Positions 1 to 5,637 of a stretch of 5,637 bases of DNA are shown here, piece by piece. The notes beneath the pieces were generated by a model. It was not told the DNA's origin. It did not search any database and worked only from the letters and a program-made list of their open reading frames with translations. The DNA lies in the NCBI GenBank assembly GCA_937967705.1, contig CALCJG010000341.1, positions 1-5,637 of the forward strand, written 5' to 3'. The position numbers and the translations under genes are program-made. Each line of letters starts with the position of its first letter. Position 1 is the first letter of the stretch. The stretch is from an uncultured Spirochaetia bacterium. Its GTDB lineage: Bacteria; Spirochaetota; UBA4802; JAGODF01.

Positions 1-57
1 GATTTCACACTTATCAGGCAGCCCTTAACCTGTCCAGTTTTCGGGGTCCATTATACC

Positions 58-1998
58 GTGCCCTATTTTCTGAAAAACAGAAAGAGGGGATGCCTCTCCT
101 TAACTACAGGGACATCCTCTCTTTTTTTATTAATAATGATTCTCCTGTCTCCCGCCAGGCTGACAGGTCAGACTACGGACAACTATGCCGATCAAATGAT
201 CAGAGAAGCTGTTAAACAAAAATTGCATGACGACCGGTACTGGAAGATTTTATTACATTATAAAAAAGGCCTACTGGGCGAAAAGAGCCTGATCGATGAT
301 CCCAAGTACTTCTTGGCAAAAGACGGAAAAAGTAACCCCAGGTCGGAAATGGAAGCTACCATACGAGCAATCTTTCAAAAACCGGCCGAAGATTTGAAGA
401 AACACCCCATCTGCCGTTTTATTGCACGATTCAAATGGCTAAATGCAAAACTAAAATTCGATTCGAAGATGCTTCCTGTCAGCGAATGTCTTCCCTTTGA
501 AAATCTGATCAAAGCAATAAAACCAAAAAGTTGTTCCGTAATCTTTCCTGCATCACATATAAACAGCCCGGCCTCCATGTTTGGGCACACACTCTTGATC
601 ATCGAAACAGAGAATAAAAGCCGGCTCTTATCCTATGCCGTCAACTATTCAGCCGTTACCCAGGAAACCTTCGGTCCCGTTTTTGCTATTAAAGGACTCT
701 TCGGTTTTTATCCGGGATATTTCTCCATACTTCCTTATTACGCCAAAGTGCAGGAATACAGCGATTTTGATCATCGGGATATCTGGGAATACTCCATGAA
801 CCTGAAGGAAGCGGAAGTAAAGCAGATGCTCTACCATATATTTGAACTGGACTATATCTATTCCGATTACTATTTTTTTGATGAGAACTGCTCCTACAAC
901 ATTCTCTTCCTGCTGGAAGCCGCCCGGCCGGAGGCAAGGCTAACGAACAGGTATTTTTACTGGGTCATACCTGTTGACACCATACGGGACATCAGGGAGG
1001 AAAAATTAATCAGCCGGGCAGAATACAGGGCCTCCCGTGTCACGAAAATAAAATATTACAATTCTCTTCTGAATTCCGGGGAAAGGGACATCGCTCTTGA
1101 TATTTTCCGTAATAAAAAAAAGCCGGATGAAATCTTATCGGCAGACCTGACCCATGATAAAAAAATCATCATCACGGATTTGCTGACCGAATATGTCCAG
1201 TATAAGTATTCCAAGGATGACATTACAAAAGGGGAGTACGCATCCTCCTTTCTCAAGCTCTTAAACACGAGAAGCAAGCTGGGCGATCTCAAGGAGATGA
1301 AATACGACATCCCCGCACCGGTAAAACCCGATGATGGACATAAGAGCAATCGAATAGGGTTTGGGGGCGGATACAGGGACAAGGAGTTTTATGAGGAAAT
1401 AAGATTCAGACCCGCCTATCACAATCTTATGGACCCCGATGAGGGCTATTTCAGGGGAGCCCAGATCATTTTTGGCGACCTGGCCTTTCGCTATTACAAC
1501 GATCAAAAAGAGATTCGCATCCATGAATTTGACATCATCGACATCATTTCCATCTCACCGAGGGATGCCTTTATCAAGTCGATATCGTGGAAAATCCAGA
1601 CAGGCTTCCTCCAGAAAATACTGGATGACGGGAAAGACCATATGATATACCAGGTTAATCCCGGTGGAGGTTTCGCTTACGATTTTGGTCCTGCAGGAAT
1701 ATGGTATGGTTTTTTTGAAACCGCCCTGGAGACGGGAAGATATTACCGGAACACTCTTGCATGGGGAGCCGGTGGTTCGATCGGCATCTTGCTTAAACCT
1801 TACCAGCCCTGGAAAATGAAAATTGGAGCAAGGGATCTCTATTACGTTTTGGGAAATGACCGGAATGAAGTCCGCTTTTCCCTGGAACAGTCCCTGAAAA
1901 TTAATTCAACGAATTCCCTGGGTTTAGATATTTCCCGTGACAAATCGTTTCAATACTGGGAAAACAATGCCAGAGTGCATTGGGACATTTTTCTTTAA
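58..1998 (+). CDS. Exported Lnb_N/DUF4105-domain protein with strand-rich C-terminal half
   Basis: The 646-residue product starts at a GTG and has a Sec-type signal peptide: basic residues 7-10 (NRKR), a hydrophobic stretch at about 20-33, and likely cleavage near residue 38. Residues about 115-330 match the DUF4105 (Lnb N-terminal periplasmic) family as I know it: SPASMFGHTLL at 170-180, YAVNYSA at 193-199, RDIWEY at 240-245 and FFDENCSYNILFLLE at 273-287. The conserved His177, Asn277 and Cys278 are candidate active-site residues, although the family's reaction is not well defined. Residues about 430-646 alternate polar and aromatic/hydrophobic residues, are Gly-rich (GFGGGYR, GGGFAYDFGPAG) and end in HWDIFL, so an outer-membrane beta-barrel is possible; this is inference. 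The frame is open to base 1 with no stop, so translation might begin upstream. GTG at 58 is preferred because it gives a normal signal peptide, although only a weak GGGG lies before it. The next gene follows after 12 bases. Confidence 0.82.
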   Translation: MPYFLKNRKRGCLSLTTGTSSLFLLIMILLSPARLTGQTTDNYADQMIREAVKQKLHDDRYWKILLHYKKGLLGEKSLIDDPKYFLAKDGKSNPRSEMEATIRAIFQKPAEDLKKHPICRFIARFKWLNAKLKFDSKMLPVSECLPFENLIKAIKPKSCSVIFPASHINSPASMFGHTLLIIETENKSRLLSYAVNYSAVTQETFGPVFAIKGLFGFYPGYFSILPYYAKVQEYSDFDHRDIWEYSMNLKEAEVKQMLYHIFELDYIYSDYYFFDENCSYNILFLLEAARPEARLTNRYFYWVIPVDTIRDIREEKLISRAEYRASRVTKIKYYNSLLNSGERDIALDIFRNKKKPDEILSADLTHDKKIIITDLLTEYVQYKYSKDDITKGEYASSFLKLLNTRSKLGDLKEMKYDIPAPVKPDDGHKSNRIGFGGGYRDKEFYEEIRFRPAYHNLMDPDEGYFRGAQIIFGDLAFRYYNDQKEIRIHEFDIIDIISISPRDAFIKSISWKIQTGFLQKILDDGKDHMIYQVNPGGGFAYDFGPAGIWYGFFETALETGRYYRNTLAWGAGGSIGILLKPYQPWKMKIGARDLYYVLGNDRNEVRFSLEQSLKINSTNSLGLDISRDKSFQYWENNARVHWDIFL

Positions 1999-2010
1999 GA
2001 TGAGGGATAT

Positions 2011-2565
2011 ATGAAAAATAAACCTTTATTCATTTTACTTTGCTCCTGCCTGATTATATCCACCCGGGGATTCAGTTTTGAAACACCGATGAAAGCGTTT
2101 CATCTCCTGGCTGACAGCGTTGTGGAAGGCTGCAGTATATGCGGAGATGAGAAGAGGAAAAAGGCATTCCTGCTCTTGGACGAGTCATTTCCTCCAGGCA
2201 AGGTCATCGGAGGAACCGGAACCTGCGCTTTTGTGAAAACCAAAAATTGTGAGGACAACGAATTCGTTCCCCTGTGCTATGAAACGAAGGAACGATCGGT
2301 GTTAAAGTCCGAAGAATATTCAGCACCTTTCCCATTTGTAACCTTTAGAATACATACCTCCAAACAACATATGGTGGGCATTGATAAAGTATACTTTACT
2401 GATTTCCGAATTGCGAAAAGGCTAAAAAAAATAAAAAAGTCTAATGCCTTCCATGGAAAACTGGTTTTAATCCCCTGCCAGTATGGAGACGGAAAAACGT
2501 TTCTCTTCCAGAAAAAGAAAAACCGCCTGATTTTTCATTGCCAGCTGGTTGAATTGCAAAACTAG
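2011..2565 (+). CDS. Small exported cysteine-containing protein of unknown function
   Basis: I do not recognise a family for this 184-residue product. The ATG is preceded by GAGGG at 2002-2006, 4 bases upstream. It has an N-terminal signal sequence: Lys2 and Lys4, then hydrophobic residues 6-17, with cleavage plausible near residues 20-22. The predicted mature part holds seven cysteines, at 41, 44 (a CSIC pair), 72, 80, 89, 156 and 177. This suggests disulfides or a metal site in the periplasm or outside the cell. The C-terminal third is very basic (KRLKKIKKS at 136-144; FQKKKNR at 166-172). Its 12-base spacing from the DUF4105 gene and similar A+T-rich composition suggest one operon and a shared envelope role. 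It is followed by a terminator-like hairpin. The gene call is firm because of its start context and signal peptide; the function is unknown. Confidence 0.7.
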   Translation: MKNKPLFILLCSCLIISTRGFSFETPMKAFHLLADSVVEGCSICGDEKRKKAFLLLDESFPPGKVIGGTGTCAFVKTKNCEDNEFVPLCYETKERSVLKSEEYSAPFPFVTFRIHTSKQHMVGIDKVYFTDFRIAKRLKKIKKSNAFHGKLVLIPCQYGDGKTFLFQKKKNRLIFHCQLVELQN

Positions 2566-2607
2566 ACTAAAATCCAACGATTTGTTGGGATATAAACTTA
2601 TCCAGAC

Positions 2608-2626
2608 TATCTTTTAAGATATTTTT
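2608..2626 (+). terminator. Weak terminator-like hairpin after the exported-protein pair
   Basis: TATCT (2608-2612) can pair with AGATA (2617-2621) around a TTTA loop, and five T residues follow at once, with more T-rich sequence beyond. The stem is only 5 bp and A/T-rich, so it would be a weak intrinsic terminator. Its place, 42 bases after the stop codon of the upstream gene and just before the promoter of the next operon, supports the call. A second small hairpin (TCCAAC/GTTGGG, 2573-2589) lies just upstream but lacks a T-tract. Confidence 0.35.
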
Positions 2627-2648
2627 CCTCTTTTTTCCCTCCCCCCTC

Positions 2649-2678
2649 TTGACGATTTTAATATAACATTGTTATATT
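2649..2678 (+). promoter_or_regulatory. Sigma-70-type promoter of the TetR-glycyl radical enzyme operon
   Basis: A -35 element TTGACG (2649-2654, 5 of 6 consensus) is separated by 18 bases from TATATT (2673-2678, 5 of 6). Transcription would begin near 2685, leaving a leader of roughly 55-60 bases before the regulator's ATG at 2742. The -10 and much of the spacer lie inside the perfect palindrome at 2658-2680, so a bound repressor would block RNA polymerase directly. Confidence 0.65.
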
Positions 2679-2680
2679 AA
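2658..2680. promoter_or_regulatory. Perfect 23-base palindromic operator (O1), likely TetR-type
   Basis: The left arm TTAATATAACA (2658-2668) and right arm TGTTATATTAA (2670-2680) are exact reverse complements around a central T at 2669. A perfect 11-bp arm is typical of operators for dimeric TetR-family repressors, and a TetR-family gene begins 61 bases downstream. The site covers the -10 element and most of the spacer of the promoter, which fits autorepression. The specific pairing of this protein with this site is inferred from position. Confidence 0.72.
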
Positions 2681-2688
2681 CACTGTTA
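2678..2688. promoter_or_regulatory. Second operator-like palindrome (O2) sharing the same core
   Basis: TAACA-C-TGTTA is a perfect 5-bp-arm palindrome with the same core as O1 (TAACA-T-TGTTA at 2664-2674). The two centres, 2669 and 2683, are 14 bp apart, and O2 shares bases 2678-2680 with the right end of O1. It would sit on the transcription start. It could be a lower-affinity second site allowing two dimers to bind side by side. Confidence 0.5.
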
Positions 2689-2741
2689 TTCAATAAGTCC
2701 GGCCCCCATCCCATTAACCCAAGAGAGGATATCAGAAGACA

Positions 2742-3431
2742 ATGCCCCGAGCAGCCCGTACGCCCCAGGAGGTGGAGGCGGTCAAAAAGGAAATCCTCGA
2801 TACAGCCCTGGAACTGATACGGACCGAGGGGTTCGAAAACCTCAGCATGCGAAAGATCGCCTCGCGTCTGAGGATTACCGCCACCACCATTTACAACTAC
2901 TACGCCAATAAGGACGAGCTCAATCTGATGATTCGAATCCGGGGCTTTCAGATCCTCTATTCCATGCTGGAGGAGCCCTCCCTGGGCGGGGGAAGCGTGG
3001 AGGAGCGCCTGGGAAGCATGATCCGCGCTTATGCGGAGTTCGGCGTTTCCCATCCCGGCTACTACGACATCATGTTCAATCTCAACACCCCCAAGTACGC
3101 CGATTATGCGGGAACGCAGATGGAGCCGTCGGCCCTCAGGGAAAAGGAGAACGCCCTGCGCTGTTTCGAGATCTTCTACCGCATGGTTAAGGAATACGCC
3201 CGCAGGGAGGAACTCGCCCTGGACGAGGAGGATATCCGCTATCTCCTCATCCGCATGTGGAGCGATCTCCACGGTATCGTGAGCCTCTACAACAGCCGCG
3301 TACTCTACGAGGTGGACGAGCATACCCGGGCGGTTCTGGACCGGCGGGTGGAGGACCTGATCGGCACCGTGATGGAGATCCGCGACCGGCTGACCAACAA
3401 TATAAAATCATCCCACAGGGAGGCCACATGA
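2742..3431 (+). CDS. TetR/AcrR-family transcriptional regulator
   Basis: This 229-residue protein has normal TetR-family length. The N-terminal DNA-binding domain covers about residues 14-62. Its helix-turn-helix is NLSMRKIASRLRI (33-45), then TATTIYNYYANKDEL (46-60), the family's usual recognition-helix and Tyr-Tyr-x-x-Lys pattern. The rest (about 70-220) is helical and should bind the effector and form the dimer. MWSDLHGIVSLY at 172-183 resembles the Trp-x-x-x-His-Gly motif of one TetR C-terminal subfamily (WHG type). The ATG at 2742 gives the standard N-terminus; GAGAGGA lies 12 bases upstream, a rather long spacing. Its stop overlaps the start of the glycyl radical enzyme gene, so both are probably translated from one mRNA. 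The palindromes at 2658-2688 over its own promoter suggest autorepression. The ligand cannot be read from the sequence; the enzyme's substrate or a related compound is the natural guess. Confidence 0.93.
   Translation: MPRAARTPQEVEAVKKEILDTALELIRTEGFENLSMRKIASRLRITATTIYNYYANKDELNLMIRIRGFQILYSMLEEPSLGGGSVEERLGSMIRAYAEFGVSHPGYYDIMFNLNTPKYADYAGTQMEPSALREKENALRCFEIFYRMVKEYARREELALDEEDIRYLLIRMWSDLHGIVSLYNSRVLYEVDEHTRAVLDRRVEDLIGTVMEIRDRLTNNIKSSHREAT
3417..3423 (+). promoter_or_regulatory. Strong Shine-Dalgarno inside tetR end; fixes the enzyme start
   Basis: AGGGAGG lies 4 bases before the ATG at 3428, inside the last codons of the regulator gene. The ATG overlaps the regulator's TGA as ATGA (3428-3431). 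This arrangement supports translational coupling and supports starting the enzyme here, so that its N-terminal extension is included. Confidence 0.7.
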
Positions 3432-5637
3432 AAAGCGAAAGCGAAAAAGCGGCAGGAAAGAGTATCTACAACACCCTCACCCGGGGGCTCCTCAAGACGA
3501 TGGCGCTCCTCTACAACCGGAGGCCCTCCCTCCGGGAATATCTCCGATGGGACGGGGGATGGCTGGACCTCACCGTGGGTCTGCGCACCGAGAGCGGCTC
3601 GGTGGAACAGGCCATCCGCTTCCGCGAAGGGAAAGCCACGGTGCTCGGCGCCATCCCCGACGATGCCGACTCCCTTCTCCTCTTTGCCGACGAGGAGGCC
3701 CTGCGCCTGATGATCACCCGCCCCCCCAGCGAGCTCTTCAACCTGCTGATGAAAAACCGCGTGATCCCCCAGGGCAACCTGGCCTCCCTTCAGCTCTTCA
3801 ACTTTCTCATCTCCGTCCTCCTCCGAAAGAAGCACATACGCCAGCTCAGAAAGGAGGCCCGGAGGGAGAAGGCCCGCCCCGCCGCCGAACCCGTCCAGGC
3901 TCAGCCGAAAAGAACGGAAAGCTCCCTCAAAGCGCCGGGTAAGGACAGGGGGGTGATGTTTCTGAAGGATTGTTATCTCCCCGAATACAGCCTGGAGGAC
4001 TTCCCGCGTCTGAAGGAATTCCTCCGAATCCACTTTACCGAGAAGCCCGCCCTCTGCGCCGAGCGTCCGGAGATACTGACCCGTTTCTTCCGGGAGAACG
4101 GCTATGAGACCGACCCCGAGGGCCGTCCCTGGTCCCCGGTGCTGCGGCAGGCCCGGGCCTTCCGTTACCTCATGGAGCAGAAGAAACCCCTCATCCGGCG
4201 GGGGGACCTCATCGCCGGGACCACCACCACGAAGGAGATCGGCGTGGTGCTCTACCCCGATGCCCACGGCACCATGATCTGGGGCGAGCTCTTCACGGTG
4301 CCCTACCGGCTGCTCAACCCCTACGACACCGACGAGGAGACGGTGCGCGTCCTCCATAAGAGCGTCTTCCCCTACTGGATACACCGCAACTTCCGCGAAT
4401 GGGTGCGGGAAAAAAGGGATTATCCTGTGGCGCAGAGGCTGGACGAGCGCTTCGCAGTCTACTTCCTCTGGAAAACCGTGGCCCTGTCCCACACCATCCT
4501 GGACTATCCCCGCCTCCTCAAGAAAGGAACGACGGGGATTATCGGCGACATCGACAAAGAGCTCAAAAAGAAGGGCGCAGACCGGGAAAAGCGCGAGACC
4601 CTGCAGGCCATGAAGATCGCCCTGGAGGGGATAAACCTCTACGCCGCTCATCTTTCCGAAGAGGCCGCGCGTCAGGCGGAACGGGAAAGCGACCCCTCCC
4701 GGCGCGATGAGCTCAAGCGCCTGGCGGAGATCTGCGCCAGGGTACCCGCCGGTCCCGCCCGCACCCTGGACGAGGCCGTCAACGCCCTCTGGATCGTCTG
4801 GGTGGGAACGCACATGGAAAATACCAACGCGGGCTTTTCCCTGGGACGGCTGGACCAGTGGCTTCAGCCCTATTTTGCGGCGGACATGAAGAAGCTCCGC
4901 GGCAGACAGAAGCGGGAGTCCTTCCTGCGGCACGCCATCGAGCTCATCGGCTGCTTCTACATGCGCTGCACGGACCACCTGCCCCTGGTGCCGGATATCG
5001 GCAACTATCTCTTCGGCGGGAGCTCTTCGGATCAGGCCATCACCCTGGGCGGCGTGACTCCCGACGGCAAGGACGCCGTCAACGACATGACCTACATCTT
5101 CCTCAAGGTGACGGAGATGCTCAAGATACGTGACCCCAACGTGAACGCTCGATATCATCCCGAAAAAAACAGCGACCTTTATCTGCGGCGCCTCTGCGAG
5201 GTGAACGTGAGGACCACCGCGACCCCCTCCATACACAACGACGCGGCGGTGATGAATTCCCTGAAGGAGTTCCGCTATCCGGACCGTCATCTGCGCGACT
5301 GGTCCGCCACCGGCTGCGTGGAGCCCACCCTCTCGGGCCGGCACCTGGGGCACACCAACTGCATGATGTTCAACATGGTGGCCGCCCTGGAGATGGCGCT
5401 CAACGACGGACGCCATCCCCTGATGCGCTGGAACGTCGGCCCTCGGACGGGACTCCCCGAGGCGGGAACCTTTGCGAGTTTCGAGGAGTTCTACCGGGCC
5501 TTCTGCCGGCAGTTCGACCTCCTGGCGGAGATGTCCTGTACCTACAACAACCTCCTGGGCGAGGCGCATCAGGCCCTGCGGCCCACTCCCTTCATCTCCG
5601 CCCTCATCGAGGGGACCATTCCCGGAGGGAGGGACGT
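3428..5637 (+). CDS. Glycyl radical enzyme (pyruvate formate-lyase superfamily) with N-terminal SCP2-like domain, 3' truncated by window
   Basis: The frame is open for 736 codons to the right edge. Residues about 25-133 look like an SCP2 lipid-carrier domain, and 134-175 form a charged Ala/Pro linker. From about 176 on it is a PFL-type enzyme domain: LIRRGDLIAGTTT (255-267), GRLDQWLQPYF (473-483), ITLGGVTPDGKDAVNDMTY (538-556), PSIHNDAAV (600-608) and the thiyl-radical loop ATGCVEPTLSGRHLGHTN (627-644). Cys630 is the predicted catalytic cysteine. Glu632 (Cys-x-Glu) matches eliminases and arylacetate decarboxylases of the superfamily. True pyruvate formate-lyase has two adjacent cysteines, and the benzylsuccinate synthase group lacks the Glu. 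Cys630 lies well beyond the usual place (about 430-500), consistent with the extension. The C-terminal glycine-radical loop and a radical-SAM activating enzyme, needed for function, would lie beyond the edge. The substrate is unknown; the SCP2-like domain hints at a hydrophobic or acyl one. Expression should follow the TetR promoter. Confidence 0.9.
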   Translation, partial: MKSESEKAAGKSIYNTLTRGLLKTMALLYNRRPSLREYLRWDGGWLDLTVGLRTESGSVEQAIRFREGKATVLGAIPDDADSLLLFADEEALRLMITRPPSELFNLLMKNRVIPQGNLASLQLFNFLISVLLRKKHIRQLRKEARREKARPAAEPVQAQPKRTESSLKAPGKDRGVMFLKDCYLPEYSLEDFPRLKEFLRIHFTEKPALCAERPEILTRFFRENGYETDPEGRPWSPVLRQARAFRYLMEQKKPLIRRGDLIAGTTTTKEIGVVLYPDAHGTMIWGELFTVPYRLLNPYDTDEETVRVLHKSVFPYWIHRNFREWVREKRDYPVAQRLDERFAVYFLWKTVALSHTILDYPRLLKKGTTGIIGDIDKELKKKGADREKRETLQAMKIALEGINLYAAHLSEEAARQAERESDPSRRDELKRLAEICARVPAGPARTLDEAVNALWIVWVGTHMENTNAGFSLGRLDQWLQPYFAADMKKLRGRQKRESFLRHAIELIGCFYMRCTDHLPLVPDIGNYLFGGSSSDQAITLGGVTPDGKDAVNDMTYIFLKVTEMLKIRDPNVNARYHPEKNSDLYLRRLCEVNVRTTATPSIHNDAAVMNSLKEFRYPDRHLRDWSATGCVEPTLSGRHLGHTNCMMFNMVAALEMALNDGRHPLMRWNVGPRTGLPEAGTFASFEEFYRAFCRQFDLLAEMSCTYNNLLGEAHQALRPTPFISALIEGTIPGGRD
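3500..3826 (+). other. Region encoding the N-terminal SCP2-like domain of the glycyl radical enzyme
   Basis: Residues about 25-133 show the order of features expected of an SCP2 (sterol carrier protein 2-like) fold. A strand pattern WLDLTVGLRTESG (45-57) is followed by AIRFREGKATVL (62-73), then the DDADSLLLFADEEAL segment (78-92). Next come a helix with MITRPPSELFNLLMKNR (95-111), a GNL turn (117-119) and a hydrophobic terminal helix LQLFNFLISVLL (121-132). SCP2 domains bind lipids or acyl chains in a hydrophobic tunnel. The match was made by eye from residue pattern, without a profile search. The codon use is the same as in the enzyme part, so there is no sign of a misassembled join. Confidence 0.55.

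Noticed and set aside
2011..2052. Possible lipoprotein signal (Leu-Cys-Ser-Cys near residues 10-13) in the small exported protein
   Set aside because: The cysteines lie in the middle of the hydrophobic core, not at its end, and the lipobox is poor. An ordinary signal peptide with later cleavage fits better.
2573..2589. Hairpin TCCAAC/GTTGGG as the terminator
   Set aside because: The stem is short, includes a G-T pair and is not followed by a T-tract. The hairpin at 2608-2626 is a better, though still weak, candidate.
2658..3323. A 221-codon open frame on the - strand opposite the TetR gene
   Set aside because: The + strand encodes an unmistakable TetR protein here. The - frame has no recognisable domain, and its stop falls within the operator/promoter region.
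3547..5133. Several + strand open frames of 60-131 codons inside the enzyme gene
   Set aside because: They are out of frame with the enzyme, rich in Arg/Pro/Gly as G+C-rich shadow frames are, and show no motifs.
3305..5569. A 754-codon open frame on the - strand
   Set aside because: It lies opposite the glycyl radical enzyme, whose + strand frame shows clear family motifs from end to end. The - frame gives a low-complexity Gly/Val/Glu/His-rich translation with no recognisable domain, as expected opposite a gene with strong G/C third-position bias.
3428..5637. Identity as pyruvate formate-lyase itself or as a benzylsuccinate/alkylsuccinate synthase
   Set aside because: The active-site loop has a single Cys followed by Val-Glu-Pro. 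True pyruvate formate-lyase has two adjacent cysteines, and the succinate synthases do not carry this Glu. No specific gene symbol is justified.
1..5637. RNA genes, CRISPR arrays, insertion sequences or attachment sites
   Set aside because: I saw no tRNA- or rRNA-like sequence, no regularly spaced direct repeats, and no transposase or terminal inverted repeats on either strand.

Overview
The window looks like a chromosomal segment from an anaerobic (or facultatively anaerobic) Gram-negative bacterium. The oxygen-sensitive glycyl radical enzyme at the right points to anaerobic metabolism. The two exported proteins at the left, one with a periplasmic Lnb/DUF4105-type domain and a strand-rich C-terminal half, point to a two-membrane envelope. 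A Desulfobacterota-like sulfate reducer or syntroph, or a similar anaerobe, would fit, but this is an inference from gene types and no marker gene is present.

Left half (1-2565, clearly richer in A+T): two genes on the + strand, 12 bases apart and probably co-transcribed. The first encodes a large exported DUF4105/Lnb_N-domain protein. The second encodes a small exported protein with seven cysteines after its signal peptide and no family I recognise. The reading frame of the first gene stays open to the left edge, so its true start may lie outside the window.

Middle (2566-2741): a 176-base intergenic region. It holds a weak terminator-like hairpin with a T-tract, a 29-base pyrimidine-only run, a good sigma-70-type promoter (TTGACG, 18 bases, TATATT), and two adjoining palindromes sharing the core TAACA-N-TGTTA. 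The first palindrome is a perfect 23-base inverted repeat that covers the -10 element. This is a convincing operator for the TetR-family regulator that follows.

Right half (2742-5637, clearly G+C-rich): a TetR-family regulator whose stop overlaps, as ATGA, the start of a glycyl radical enzyme of the pyruvate formate-lyase superfamily. The enzyme gene runs off the right edge. It has the catalytic Cys region Gly-Cys-Val-Glu-Pro, but at residue 630, because a roughly 175-residue N-terminal extension precedes the enzyme domain. That extension looks like an SCP2-type (sterol carrier/lipid-binding) domain plus a charged linker. The glycine-radical loop and any activating enzyme would lie beyond the window.

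The likely logic is a self-regulated operon: the TetR protein represses its own promoter, senses a small molecule (possibly the substrate or a related hydrophobic compound), and releases expression of the lipid-domain/glycyl-radical fusion enzyme. That fusion and its operator are the most interesting parts of the window.
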